Shown here: positions 8,311 through 18,372 of the stretch, in pieces
How positions within the stretch are numbered: position 1 is the stretch's first letter
Layout of the letters: each line of letters begins with the position of its first letter
Source: Vombatus ursinus
Lineage: Eukaryota; Chordata; Mammalia; Diprotodontia; Vombatidae
Direction of reading: 5' to 3'
DNA length: 64,000 nt
Assembly (NCBI RefSeq): GCF_900497805.2
Contig: NW_020948739.1
Location: 9,314,003-9,378,002 of the forward strand
Made by a program: the position numbers and the translations under genes
Notes under the pieces: model-generated
What the model saw: the letters and a program-made list of their open reading frames with translations, nothing else
What the model was told of the DNA's origin: nothing
The model's database searches: none

Positions 8311-8441
8311 GTAAGTAGCCCTCTCCTGGCATGTCCTCCTACCCCCAGTTTGCATTCATAGGTTGGGCCTCTTAGGTGACAACTATCCAAAATACTCTGT
8401 GAGTCTGAACTCCTAAAACTATAACTCATAAGCCCCAATCA

Positions 8442-8495
8442 GTTCATTTACCTTTAACAATCAGACAGTCGACACAATTAGTTCAAAGATAAGAG
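8442..8495. repeat. 54-bp dispersed sequence, copy 1
   Basis: Contains CCTTTAACAATCAGACAGTC. It matches 9932-9985 at about 46 of 54 positions. The family is unknown to me. Confidence 0.6.
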
Positions 8496-8904
8496 GTACA
8501 TATATAGGGAATACATATAGCCAAGGCAAATCACACTTCTGATCCTGCAAGGTCCCAAAATCTCTTTTCTCCTCATGTTGTTCTATCCCTCTCCATGGGC
8601 ATAGCATCTTTCCTGGGTAGATGGTTTTGTTCGGTTCCCTGGACCCGCTTGTCTTTGAAGCTTAACTGATTCCATTCAACTCAGCTAAGCCTATTGATGC
8701 CTGTTAATGCCACTGAAAGATGGCATTGCTGAGGGTAGTCAGAGAAGAGAGAGAAATCCCCTCCTATAATCTGGAAGAGGTACAAGGGGAAAAGTGAAGA
8801 GCTAGGTTCTTCTTCCATATCTGGAACCGACAGAAATAATTGCCTTTAGGACATGCTTGGTGAGCTAGCTAGCTTGCTCTTTTAAAGGGGAGTGCTTTGT
8901 TGTA
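8496..8904. other. Unassigned stretch
   Basis: No recognised repeat, exon or RNA gene. Confidence 0.35.
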
Positions 8905-9108
8905 TTGCAGACCCCTTTGGATGTCTGGCGAAATCTATGGACCCCTTCTTAGAATGTTTTTAAATGCATGAAATAAAATGCACAGGATTACAAAGGAAGT
9001 CAATTATACTGCAGTACAGTTATTAACATATATTATATATAATATATATTATATGTATATATATAATATATATATATTTAAAGTTCAAGGACCCCTACCC
9101 TAGAAGAA
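8905..9108 (+). repeat. hAT-like non-autonomous repeat with TA-rich insert
   Basis: ACCCCTTTGGATGTCTGG and AGGATTACAAAGGAAGTCAA, ending AAGGACCCCTACCCTAG. A second copy lies at 11661-11765. The ends resemble hAT/MER-type repeats. An (AT)n-rich run occupies about 9027-9082. Confidence 0.45.
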
Positions 9109-9460
9109 GTTTGTCTTTTCCATGCTGTGAATTGTGGATGTCAGACAGTGCCGCGCAAGGCTCAGTGCCTATGATCACATTCTATTGCAACCATGGCTCA
9201 TGCTCTGGGGCCACTGGGGGAAGGTAAACACATTGGAATAGGACTGAGGACTAGGCAAAATGCCATTATCTCCCACAGCCTGGCCTAAAGAGTTCTGGAA
9301 AATGGAACTGTTTACCAAAGCATTACTCTCTGAGATGGCAAATCTGATAACCTCTAACTTAGGTTTATGTAATTTTTTCATAAAGCTGCCTAGAAGAATA
9401 TGACTGAGTGACTAGTTGGTTGTTATGACTAAGCCACTCTTCCATTCCATGAGGCAGAAG
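9109..9460. other. Unassigned stretch
   Basis: Nothing recognised. Confidence 0.3.
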
Positions 9461-9633
9461 GGGAAAGGAACAAGCATTTATTAAGCACCTACTATGTACC
9501 AGGCAGTTCGTGCTAAAAGCTTTAAAAATATTATCTCATTTATCTCATTTGACCCTCATGATAACTTTAGTAGGTAAGTGTTGTTATTATCCCCACTTTA
9601 TAACTGAGGAAACCAAAGCAGACAGAGATTAAG

Positions 9634-10284
9634 TCAATCAATCAGTAAACACTTACTAAGTATCTGCTTTATGCCAGGCATTGTTCAAAGTTGTTGTTGT
9701 TGTTGCTGTTAATGTTGTTGTTTGTCCTTCACTGGGGATACAAAAAAGAGGCAAAACCTAATGGAAGAGACAATATGCAAATAAATGTTTATGAAGCAAG
9801 CTATATACAGGTTAGATAGGAAATAATTAAAAGAGGGAAGTAACTGGAATTAAGAGGAATTAAAGAAGGCTTCATGTTGAAGGTAGGATTTTGGTTGGGA
9901 TTTAAAGGGAGCTTGGGAGGTCAGCAGGTGGAGTTCATTCACCTTTAACAATCAGACAATCAAAACAATTCGTTTAAAGGGAAGAGTGGAGGAGAGAGTG
10001 TTTGAGGCAGCTAGAGAGAGCACCAGGAGATGAGAGATGGAGTGTCCGGTTGGTGAAACAGCCAGGAGGCCAGTGTCACTGGATCAAAAAGTATGCACTG
10101 CAGAGTAAGGTGTAGAAAAACTACAAAAGTAGGAGGGTGGTAGCTTATGAAGGTCTTTGAATGACAAACAGAACATTTTGTATTTGATCCTGGAGGTGAT
10201 CGGGAGTCACTGGAGTTTATTGTGTGTGTTTGGGGGTGGGGAGATGAGTGACATGATCAGCCTATGCCTTAGGAAAATCACTTT
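9634..10284 (-). mobile_element. L2 LINE 3' region nested in THER1
   Basis: Reverse-complement L2: CAATCAATCAGTAAACACTT, GGGGATACAAAAAAGAGGCA, GGAGGTGATCGGGAGTCACT and GACATGATCAGCC. It contains the second 54-bp dispersed sequence (9932-9985) and, at about 9690-9732, a GTTGTTGTTTGTCCTTC word that matches the end of the RTE-tail repeat. Confidence 0.75.
9932..9985. repeat. 54-bp dispersed sequence, copy 2
   Basis: Contains CCTTTAACAATCAGACAATC and replaces expected L2 sequence at this position. It partners 8442-8495. Confidence 0.6.
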
Positions 10285-10396
10285 GGTGATTTGCCCAGGG
10301 TCACATAGCCAGTAAGTGTCTGAGGTCACATCTGAATTCCCCGTCTTCTTGACTCCAGGTCCAGAACTCTATCTACTGCATCATCTAGCTGGCCAA

Positions 10397-10505
10397 TTAA
10401 TCAGGCAATCAAACAGGCAGTAAATATTTATACTAGGGATTTAAGAACAGATCTCTTTTCTTACGGAACTTACAATTGCATAAGAGAATCTATGTATCCT
10501 AACAG
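10397..10505 (-). repeat. L2 LINE 3' end fragment
   Basis: AATCAGGCAATCAAACAGGC, TAAATATTTATACTAGGG and GAACTTACAATTGCATAAG follow L2 3'-end order in reverse complement. Confidence 0.45.
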
Positions 10506-11097
10506 CTGGGGAAACAAGCCTGGGCAGGAATTAGAAAACCAATAGCCAAGAGCAAGGTTTGACTGATTGATGGAATGCATTCAGACGCTGCAGACTTTCC
10601 TAAAAGGCCAACTGGACCCCACCCAGTACATCAGTGGTCCCATATGTCCTTAGAAATCCCATCATGCTTCTCATTTCATTCTAACTTTAGAATTCTCCCG
10701 AAATGGAGACAGCTAACAAATATCCTTCCCATCTGGATATTGTCTTAACGATTACATTTTCCCTCAAACTGATTTGTGCTTTTAAAGGTGCCATTAACTA
10801 GCATATTAGGGGTAATGTCCCTCTCCCTACATCTGCCCATCCCCCACCCCATTGCTCAGACTGTGGAGACTCTCCTCTAGGAAGTGAGAATGGAGGTGGC
10901 CATAGGAAGAAACATGATTTGACTTCCAAGAGCAAAGGGAACCTGTGCTCCAGGTTCTCTTCTGCTCACCTTGCTGTCTTCTCAGCTACAGAGATGGTAA
11001 AAGGCCAAAGAGATTGAAGGGTAGGTCTAAAGCAATGGTAAATGCAAATAGAAACTTTGGCCACTAATCCGAACAGAAGGATACCTGCCTCACATAT
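10506..11097. other. Unassigned stretch
   Basis: No repeat family or coding signature is recognised. Confidence 0.35.
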
Positions 11098-11232
11098 TAA
11101 TCTAGTTTTTAATGTTAATGATATCTATGCTTTATTGATCTTTATTTATTTTGTTAAATATTTCTCAATTACATTTTAATCTGGCTTGACTGTGCCGGGA
11201 GGAGTTGTAGGTGGTCTGTGGGGCTGCTCATA
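11098..11232 (+). repeat. Charlie/hAT 3' region
   Basis: TTTTGTTAAATATTTCTCAA, TTACATTTTAATCTGG and GGAGGAGTTGTAGGTGGTCT follow the order of marsupial Charlie-type hAT ends. Diverged. Confidence 0.45.
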
Positions 11233-11399
11233 CCTTACTTAACACTTCTTGTCTAAATGACCCCACCCCTATTTTTACCTGATACCTTAACTAGATGAGG
11301 TCTCAATAGAACAGGTCTCAATGTTTAGTGTGTGTGTATCATGGACTCCTTTGGTATTCCATGATTCCAGAGTACTGATGATAAAGACTGTTACATGAC

Positions 11400-11576
11400 A
11401 GAGAGATGATGGAAGGAGAAACATATTTTTAGATGTTGCCAATGTGGGGATTTGTTTTGCTTCACTATGCTTATATGATATAAACGTTCTGTATTTCTTT
11501 TCCCCCCCAGTGGGTGGGAAGAGATGGGAGGAAGAATAAATAGATGCTTGATAATTGAAAAAAAAGTGATTATTAT
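11400..11576 (+). mobile_element. L1 3' end (arm 1 of an inverted composite)
   Basis: L1 3'-UTR sequence (GGGGATTTGTTTTGCTTC, AATAAATAGATGCTTGATAA) ends in an A-rich tail at about 11567-11576. It joins a SINE head through TGATTATTATTATTACAG. The same joint recurs inverted at 12272-12505. Confidence 0.7.
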
Positions 11577-11582
11577 TATTAC

Positions 11583-11660
11583 AGTTAGGTGGCACAGTGG
11601 ATAGAGCTCTGGGCCTGGAGTCAGGAAGATCTGAGTTCAAATCTAGTGTTAGAAATACAA
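11583..11660 (+). repeat. CORE-SINE head fragment
   Basis: AGTTAGGTGGCACAGTGGAT, GGGCCTGGAGTCAGGAAGAT and GAGTTCAAATCTAG form the tRNA-like head only. It stops abruptly at the hAT-like repeat. Confidence 0.7.
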
Positions 11661-11765
11661 AGGATTACAAAGGAAACCAAATACATTAAAATGCAGTTAT
11701 CAAAGCACTTAAAAAAAAAAACAACCCAAAACAAGTTGCCAGGCCCCAGGTTAAGAACTCCTTAC
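11661..11765 (+). repeat. hAT-like non-autonomous repeat, copy 2
   Basis: AGGATTACAAAGGAAACCAA to CCCCAGGTTAAGAACTCCTT, homologous to 8905-9108. Confidence 0.45.
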
Positions 11766-11879
11766 CTTCTTAGATTAAGTGTGAAAAGTCTTTGAAGGCC
11801 ATTTGTTGAAGTGCAAAGATTGCAGACAAGAAGTCTGTTGCCTGGGGATGTGTGTGTATTTATGTGTATCAGGAGGTCC

Positions 11880-12015
11880 CCTCCACAATGCACATGCACA
11901 TATATATACACACACATATACACATATATAAATTTTATATATATTATTTATATAAACGCATTTGTGTGTTTATATATTGCTTATATAAACACATATATGT
12001 ATATATACATAAAAT
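11880..12015. repeat. CA/TA-rich simple sequence
   Basis: Imperfect alternating purine/pyrimidine DNA (ATATATACACACACATATAC). The short open frames over it are low-complexity artefacts. Confidence 0.7.
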
Positions 12016-12019
12016 AGCT

Positions 12020-12271
12020 CATTTTCATGTAGTGCCTACTATGTATACCACGCACTGTGCTAAGTGCTTTAAAAATACCTCATTTAATCTTCACAACAAC
12101 CCTTGTAGGTAGGTGCTCTTATTACCCCATTTTACAGTTGAAGAAACTGAGGCAGACAGAGGTTAACGTACTTGACCAAGATCATACATCTAGTAAGTGT
12201 CTGAGGCTGGATTTGAAATCAGGTCCTCCTGATTCCAGGCCCAGTGTTCCATCCAACTTGCCACCCAGCTG
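12020..12271 (-). mobile_element. THER1-type CORE-SINE
   Basis: Tail (GTAGTGCCTACTATGTATAC), CORE (AGTTGAAGAAACTGAGGCAG) and head (TTGCCACCCAGCTG) occur on the minus strand. Its head sits directly on the L1 tail of arm 2. Confidence 0.8.
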
Positions 12272-12505
12272 TAATAATGATAATTTTTTTCAATTATCAA
12301 GCATCTATTTATTCTCCCTCCTGCCCACTGGAAAAAAAAAAAGAAAAACAGAACCTTTGTATCATATAAGCATAGAGGAGCAAAACAAATCCCTGCATTG
12401 GCAACATAAAAAAATACATTTTTCCTTCTGCATATTATTCCACCATCTCTCATAAGGTGGGATAGCATTCTTCATCATCAGTCCTTGGAATCACGGAGTA
12501 TTTCT
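12272..12505 (-). mobile_element. L1 3' end (arm 2 of an inverted composite)
   Basis: Reverse-complement L1 3' UTR: TTTCAATTATCAAGCATCTA, CCCTGCATTGGCAACATAA and GCATTCTTCATCATCAGTCC. It aligns with arm 1 (11400-11576) at roughly 85% by eye. Confidence 0.7.
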
Positions 12506-13539
12506 TTTTGCCTTCTGGGGTCCATACAAAAGCATCCAGTTAGTCGGAATAGAAAACTTTCCCAGAAATTGGAGAAAGTGTAGCTTTCCAGCACATCCCT
12601 TAGGAGGAACTGCCTGGGGAGAAGATATTTCTGCTCCATATTTGACCATGTCTTTTTCTATCCCTCCCTATTTGGCCATAGGAGATCTTTGCAAGCTTCC
12701 AAGGGTCCAGAGAATGTTGGACTTCCCCTTCTCCTCATTGGGATCCAAAATGGAAGCCTCAGATCAGTTGATGGTAGTCTTTGCATTAGGAGAAAAGAAC
12801 AGATGGCTGTAGATTCACCATGCTTAAAAGAAACTTCTGAAGTACCCCATGAATGGGAGAAAAGGACTTCTGGAAACCAGAAACTGGGAGCTACCCTTTG
12901 CTGCATATATTCTCTCTACACTCAAGCTCTCTTTCCCCTGTACTCTGTATGTACTGGAGGGAGAGTGTGTCTCACCGACTTTTGAGAGAATGCTTTATAC
13001 TCACTGTTCTTAATGCACCCTTTTAGTAAATACTTCTTTCTAAAAGCTAAATGTGTGATAGACTAAACTGATTCTCAACTGATAATCTTGGTGGGAGGCA
13101 TGGCAGTGGGGGCTTGAGCTGACAGTATTAGAGAATTACTCAGTCTCTCAGGGTACACTAGAACCCTGAAGGGGAAATGTAACCAGTTAAGCTCTGAGGA
13201 CCCAACTCAGTGGGAGATGGTGTTCAGATAAAGATTCACAGAGCTGACATGAGCTTTGGGGGTGGGGGAGGTCTCATAGATTGCTCTTATATATCATGGA
13301 GGAAAGCAGTTCCTCTAATTGGAGGCTATTACCCTGAGTCTCTGTCACTCCACTCACTCTGAGCTCTCCGTTTCCCTATGAATGTGACACCAATGAGCAT
13401 ACTCATATTCCAAGGGAAGTTGCTCCTTAGCTAAATCCAAACAAAGGGCTATGCCCTGTAATCTCATCACGTTAATTAGGAAACTCATCAAATTGCCTGC
13501 TAACTCTCTTGTTCCTCCTTTTGCAATTAAACAGAATAA
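12506..13539. other. Unassigned stretch, possibly an old LTR-like repeat
   Basis: No family could be named. CACTGTTCTTAATGCACCC (about 13000) echoes TGTTCTTAATGTATCATTTT at about 14822, hinting at a dispersed repeat. No coding signature. Confidence 0.3.
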
Positions 13540-14215
13540 GAGAAGTGATAACCTTGCTGTACTCTGCCCCGGTCAAACCACATTTGAAATATTGGGTTCA
13601 ATTTTGGGTACTGAATTTTGGAAGGGGAATGGAGAATGGTGACAATTTGGAGCAAATCAGAGGAGAGTGACTAAAATGGTTGGAAGAATTCCAAATCATA
13701 TCCTATGAGAAGCCAGTGGAAGGAACTAAAGAGAAGACTTAGGGGAATGTGTCTTTAAATATTTGAAAGGAAGAGAAATTTGACATTCTTCATGGCTTCT
13801 GAGGGTAAAACTAAGATGTTAAAGGGAGGCATATTTCTACTCAAAATAAAGAATTAAGAACTGCCCAAAAGGAGATCACAAAATCTTAAAATTTAAGTGT
13901 GCTTGGAGATAATCTAATCTAATCACCTCATTTTCAGATGAAGGAAGCATCAGTCAATCAATCAATATGTCAAAGAGTGAAATACTCAAGATTCCGAAGC
14001 AAGTTAGTTGAGACAGATGTAGAACCTCCGACTTGTGAAGCTTGTTCCAGCATCTTTCCACTCACTGTACCTCCTTAAGAGGTAGTGAATTCTTCAGCAA
14101 TAGAAATGTTTAAGCAGAGGCTGGATAACTGCTTTATAAGGAAGTTGTAGGTGGCATCATCCACCAGGCAGACTAAAGTACTCTAAAGCCCCTTCTAAAT
14201 CGATTAAAAAACACA
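13540..14215 (+). pseudogene. CR1/L3 LINE ORF2 C-terminal remnant, split by MIR3
   Basis: Frame pieces read TTFEILGSILGTEFW, then (another frame) NQRRVTKMVGRIPNHIL, and further on FKYLKGR. This is the order of the CR1/L3 tail (pattern LEYC-x-QFW, QRRATKM, YEERLK, MIAVFKYLKG). DNA after the insertion (AGAGGTAGTGAATTCTTCAG, GTTTAAGCAGAGGCTGGATA) continues it. Frameshifted and stop-ridden. Confidence 0.7.
13880..14070 (-). repeat. MIR3-type CORE-SINE inside CR1/L3
   Basis: ATCTAATCACCTCATTTTCA, GATGAAGGAAGCATCAGTCA and CACTCACTGTACCTCCTT form a reverse-complement CORE-SINE that interrupts the CR1/L3 copy. Confidence 0.45.
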
Positions 14216-14284
14216 GTTCCAAATTTTATTAGTTTGATGGGTTTTTTTTTGCTTTCAATTTCATTAATCTCTTTTTCTCTCTAA

Positions 14285-14800
14285 TTCAATTCAATAAATA
14301 TTTATTAACTGCTTATTAACTGTCAGTCACTACACTAGGTCAGTCAATCAGTCAGATTTATGAAGTACCTACTATTTGCTAGGCACTAGGGAAGGCAAAA
14401 GACAGTCCCTGCCCTCAAGCTTACAGTCTGATGGGGGAGACAACATGCAAATAACTGTGTGCAAACCAGATTCAGGGAGGATAAATTGGGGCTAGTCTCA
14501 GAGAGAAGGCTCTAAGATTAAGGAGGACTGGGAAAGGATTCTTGCAGAAGGTAGGATTTTAACTGAGACTTAAAGGAAGCCCGAGGAAGACATTAGGAAG
14601 GGTTGAGGAGGTAGAAAATTTCAATTATGAAGGACTGTCAGTACCAATGCTTAGAGTCATGAGAAGGAATCTCATTTGCAAGGAACCGTAAGGAAATAAG
14701 CATCATTGGATCAGAGAGAATTTGGAAGGTAATAAGGTGTAAGGAGACTGGAAAAGTAGGAAGAGGCCATGACATGAAGAGCTTTACTATTTGATCCTAG
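14285..14800 (-). mobile_element. L2 LINE 3' region
   Basis: AATAAATATTTATTAACTGC, AGGCACTAGGGAAGGCAAAA, GACAGTCCCTGCCCTCAAGC and GGCCATGACATGAAGAGC follow L2 order in reverse complement. Confidence 0.7.
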
Positions 14801-14814
14801 ATGCCTGTGTTTCT

Positions 14815-15030
14815 ACCAACTGTTCTTAATGTATCATTTTATGGTACTCACTGTTATGTTACATATATTTATATATTATATTTCTATAACATACTATATA
14901 TATACTATATAAATATATATATTGTTACATATATTTATATATTACATTACATGTAATATGCATGCTTTGTACCAACAATTCTTAATGTATCACTTTATGG
15001 TACATTATGTTATATAATGTGTATATACAC
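14815..15030. repeat. AT-rich locus with a duplicated unit
   Basis: TACCAACTGTTCTTAATGTA (about 14815) recurs as TACCAACAATTCTTAATGTA (about 14970), each followed by TCA-(C/T)-TTTATGGTAC. The roughly 154 bp between is (TA)n-rich, including two ACATATATTTATATATTA runs. Confidence 0.65.
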
Positions 15031-15040
15031 AAACATATCT

Positions 15041-15280
15041 GTTGTTTTGTTCAGTTGTGTCTGATTCTTTGTGACCCTGTAGACCATACTGTCCATGGGG
15101 TTTTCTTGGCAAAGATACTGGAGTGGTTTGCCATTTCCTTCTTCAGTGGATTAAGGCAAGCAGAAGATAAGTGACTTGCCCAGGGTCACACAGCTAGTAA
15201 ATGTCTGAGGCCAGATTTGAACTCAGGTCTTCCTGACTCCAGGCCCAACACTTTATCCGCTGAGCCATCTTGCTGCCATT
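15041..15280 (-). mobile_element. MAR1-type CORE-SINE
   Basis: Tail CAGTTGTGTCTGATTCTTTG, ACTGGAGTGGTTTGCCATTT, CORE GTGACTTGCCCAGGGTCACA and head ATCCGCTGAGCCATCTTGCT. It sits between two CA/TA-rich stretches. Confidence 0.85.
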
Positions 15281-15420
15281 ACACATATACACATACATAT
15301 ACACACACATATATCCATTATTTATCCCAGATACACATGCACACATGCAAATACATAACTGATAGATGAACTCTATAGGTTGTCCATCCTATTACAAATC
15401 AGTCTGGATAATCAGTCATT
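15281..15420. repeat. CA/TA-rich simple sequence
   Basis: ACATATACACATACATATAC and similar runs flank the MAR1. Confidence 0.6.
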
Positions 15421-15424
15421 CTTC

Positions 15425-15904
15425 ACGTGTTAGAGTCAGGACATTGATGGGCCAACAATAGGTCTCAGGCCAAGCCCTACTTGGTCCTTGTTTGGGCCAT
15501 GATTGGCTCAGAGTGAATGTAAATAGCAATTGTTTCTGTTTTAGCCAGAAACCCTGAGGGTCTTCCCCTCCCAGATTTTTTTTTTTTTTGACTAGATAAA
15601 AGAGGCCATTCTCTGCCTCATTTCTTATCTAACCTTAATCACTGAATAGCCATTGCCTTAGTAAAACTGAGACCTGTTAAAGACCTTAACTTAAAAAGGC
15701 CAAGGTCTAGCACTGCATCCAGGGCCATCTCCAGTTGTCCTGATCTATATCTTGCCACTGCACTCTGATGACCTTGGAGGAGAGAGTGAGGCTGGTGACC
15801 TTGCACAGCCCTGCCTCACTTAAATCCAATTCACTTGCATGTCATAGCATCACCTTCCTGATGTCATGGTCCTCTTAGGGAATAAAGGACAAATAACAAC
15901 AATA
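15425..15904 (+). mobile_element. RTE-tail repeat (RTESINE-like)
   Basis: GAGACCTGTTAAAGACCTTA, AGGCCAAGGTCTAGCACTGC, CTCCAGTTGTCCTGATCTAT and the terminal AAGGACAAATAACAACAATA. Inverted or direct relatives lie at 46953-47120 and 51376-51828. I place it with the RTE-mobilised repeats of marsupials from its ACAACAA terminus; the exact family is uncertain. Confidence 0.55.
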
Positions 15905-16314
15905 GTTAGTCAGGACATAATCTTTTGATCTTATTTAAGATGAAAGGACTGGAAATAAAGATTTGGGAATATATGGTTGCAGCCTCCGGAGTGCTTGAGA
16001 TTAAGGGATAGAATATAGAGAGAAATAAAGAAAAAAAAATAGTCCAGGACAGAACCCTGTAGAATTCTAGAATTTAGGCTATGGGAATATACAGTGAGTA
16101 TACAAGTCTCATGGCCTCTGACATTGTGAACTGTATTTACCTTGAGCACCTCTGATAAATCTCTGACTCCTGCTCCTATGGAGGGTCACTCTGAGAACAT
16201 TAGAATTTAGCTTGTATCTCCTTAACTCCCATATAAGCATCCAGGCCAATCAGACATAAGATATATGAAAGTTTTATTTAATGCAACTAAAATGCAAAAA
16301 CTTGGGCCCAAGTC
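15905..16314. other. Unassigned stretch
   Basis: No family or exon recognised. Confidence 0.3.
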
Positions 16315-16478
16315 ATAGGACCACAGGTCTAGAGGTCACTGAATCTGATCCTCTCATTTTACAGAGAGGTCACATGACCTGTTCATGGTCATTTAGCTAG
16401 TAAGTGGCAGTCAGAATTGAAACATCAGTCTTTCCGAGCTAGGTCTGGCATTCAGTGCCCCCACACCATGTTGCCTCT
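16315..16478 (-). repeat. MIR3-type CORE-SINE
   Basis: CTGATCCTCTCATTTTACAG then GTTCATGGTCATTTAGCTAG and GGTCTGGCATTCAGTGCCC, in reverse-complement order. Confidence 0.5.
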
Positions 16479-17055
16479 CAGCCATCCCTATTATAAAAAA
16501 TACTCTGCTTTAGCAGCTCTACCTCCTTCCAACAACTTATAGAGTCCCTCCAAGTTGCAGTTCCATTCTGGTCTTAAGGCCTCTCACTATCACCATGTAG
16601 GAAAGAGTTCAGGGTTGCTGTAGAATCAAGCCACTCTCCCTTCTGGTCCTACTTTTCCTTGGGATCTATATAATCCATGTGACTCTTAGTATTTTCAGAT
16701 GGATAGGTCCAAGTTATTCTTTTATTTCCTGGCTTCTTCGGGTCCGGGTAAGGCTGGTTATTTCTAATCTTTTCTTTCCAAGGCTCTGTGTCATGGGGTG
16801 ACCATCTAGGGAAGATTCCCTCTTCCATTTCCCAAGTCTCCCTTCAGATTCTATTTTAAGTGTCACTGACTCCCCATAAATCCAGTCTTCAGCTCCCCAT
16901 TGATCATTGTCTCCATTGGGCTCCAGTCACTGAATGCACATAATTCCTTGGAGGGGCTTGGCTTTAGATGGACAAGCCTCTTGCAAGGAACCCAAGTACA
17001 ATCCACACCCAATTTCCAGTTTCCATATCTCTCTGTCCTGAGACTGACCTCTTTC
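16479..17055. other. Unassigned stretch
   Basis: Nothing recognised. It is split from 17841-18165 by the L1 insertion, so the two may be one older unit. Confidence 0.3.
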
Positions 17056-17840
17056 CTTTTTTTTAAAAAATTATTATTTTATTTTTAATATATGGAATAA
17101 AGCAAGCATTTCTATACCATAGTACAAGAAAAAAGATGATTGTGCATGAAACTGTAAATCCACTAGGTATAACTTGCTATTTCTTTCAAATATACAAAAT
17201 ACAAAATATATCATGTAAATTTTTTCTTCCTTCCTCCCACCCCTGCCCGAGAGATGGCATCATTAGACACAAATAGGTATATATATGTAAAATTATTCTA
17301 TACATACTTCTATTTATCAGTTCTTTCTCTGGATGCAGATAGCATCCAGCAGTCTTTCTTCATATGTCCTCTATAGCTAATTTGGGCATTTATAACAGAC
17401 AAAATAACTTATTCACTTAAAGTTGTTCTTAGAAAAATATTGCTGTTACTGTATACAATGTTCTCTTGGTTCTCCTCATTTTGCTTTTCATTATTTCATG
17501 CAAGTCTTTCCATGTTTTTCTAAAATCAGTGAACTCATTTTTTTTGTGGGGGGGGTCAGGTTAGGCAATTGGGGTTAAGTGACTTGCCCAGAGTACAGCT
17601 ATTAAGTGTTATGTGTCTGAGGCTGAATTTGAACTCAAATCCTCCTAACTCCAGGGCCAGTGCTCTGTCCACTGCGCCACCTAATTGCCCTTCTGAGCTC
17701 ACATTTTTAATAGCATTGTAGTATTCCATCGCAATCAAATACCACAACTAGTTTGGCCTTTCCCCAATTAATGGGTATTCCTGCAATTTCCAGTTCTTTG
17801 ACATCACAAAGAGAGCTGCTATAAACATTCCAGAAATTCT
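17056..17840 (-). mobile_element. 5'-truncated L1 3' end, split by SINE1
   Basis: Reverse-complement L1 3' UTR and end of ORF2: poly-T at 17056, GATGGCATCATTAGACAC, GCTGTTACTGTATACAATGT and CCCCAATTAATGGGTATTCC. The flanks CTGACCTCTTT (about 17043) and CTGAACTCTTT (about 17840) are probable target-site duplications. Confidence 0.75.
17537..17691 (-). mobile_element. SINE1-type tRNA SINE nested in L1
   Basis: The T-tail at the left, GGCAATTGGGGTTAAGTGAC and CTGCGCCACCTAATTGCCC read as a short tRNA-like SINE without a LINE-specific tail, typical of L1 mobilisation. GTGAACTCATTTTT and TGAGCTCACATTTTT flank it as an imperfect target-site duplication. Confidence 0.75.
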
Positions 17841-18165
17841 GAACTCTTTTTTCAAGGCAAGCCTACAGGGAAAAGTTCAGGCCTATGAACTATCTATGAA
17901 CTTGAATCAAAGCCAGAACAAAGATCTCATAGGTGGAGCAATGAACACAAGGGGAATTACACTTGGTCTAGGGAATTCACACCTCATCAAGGAGACCTAA
18001 GAGGAGGTAGGGGTACTTAGGGCTTGCTTGCTGAAGGGGAAAGAGGAGGTGCTAACAAAAGAGAAAAAAGAGGAGACCTAGGAGAGTACAGTGTCAAGGA
18101 AAGCCAAGGGAGTAGAGAGTTTCAGAAATTAAGGGGGTATTCAAGTGTCAAATTGAAGCACATTT
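17841..18165. other. Unassigned stretch
   Basis: Purine-rich; no family recognised. Confidence 0.3.
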
Positions 18166-18372
18166 TTAAACCTTAATTTTCTTGCTTTTTAAAAAACACG
18201 GCTAAGATAGAAATATGTTCTGCATGATTTCACATATATAATTGATATATCACTTGCCTTCTTAAGGAATGGGGGAGGGGGCAGAAGGGAAGGAGAGAAT
18301 TTGGAATTCAAAATTTTAAAAAGTAAATGTTAAGAAAAATTTACATGTATTTAGGAAATATTTAATGAGATA
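18166..18372 (+). mobile_element. L1 3' UTR tail
   Basis: ATTGAAGCACATTTTTAAAC, GGGAAGGAGAGAATTTGGAA and AAAAATTTACATGTATTTAG are marsupial L1 3'-UTR sequence. Compare 47170-47445. Confidence 0.75.

Larger units (their letters stand above)
9463..10395 (-). repeat. THER1 CORE-SINE split by L2
   Basis: The tail and first CORE half lie at 9463-9633 (CATTTATTAAGCACCTACTA to GACAGAGATTAAGT). The remainder lies at 10285-10395 (GATTTGCCCAGGGTCACATA to CATCTAGCTGG). The two halves join correctly if the L2 between them is removed. Confidence 0.75.

Noticed and set aside
12057-12455. 132-codon frame
   Set aside because: Antisense reading of a THER1 SINE and an L1 tail.
12506-13300. Second solo LTR
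   Set aside because: Only vague similarity to LTR-like sequence; no TG...CA ends, polyadenylation signal pair or target-site duplication could be defined.
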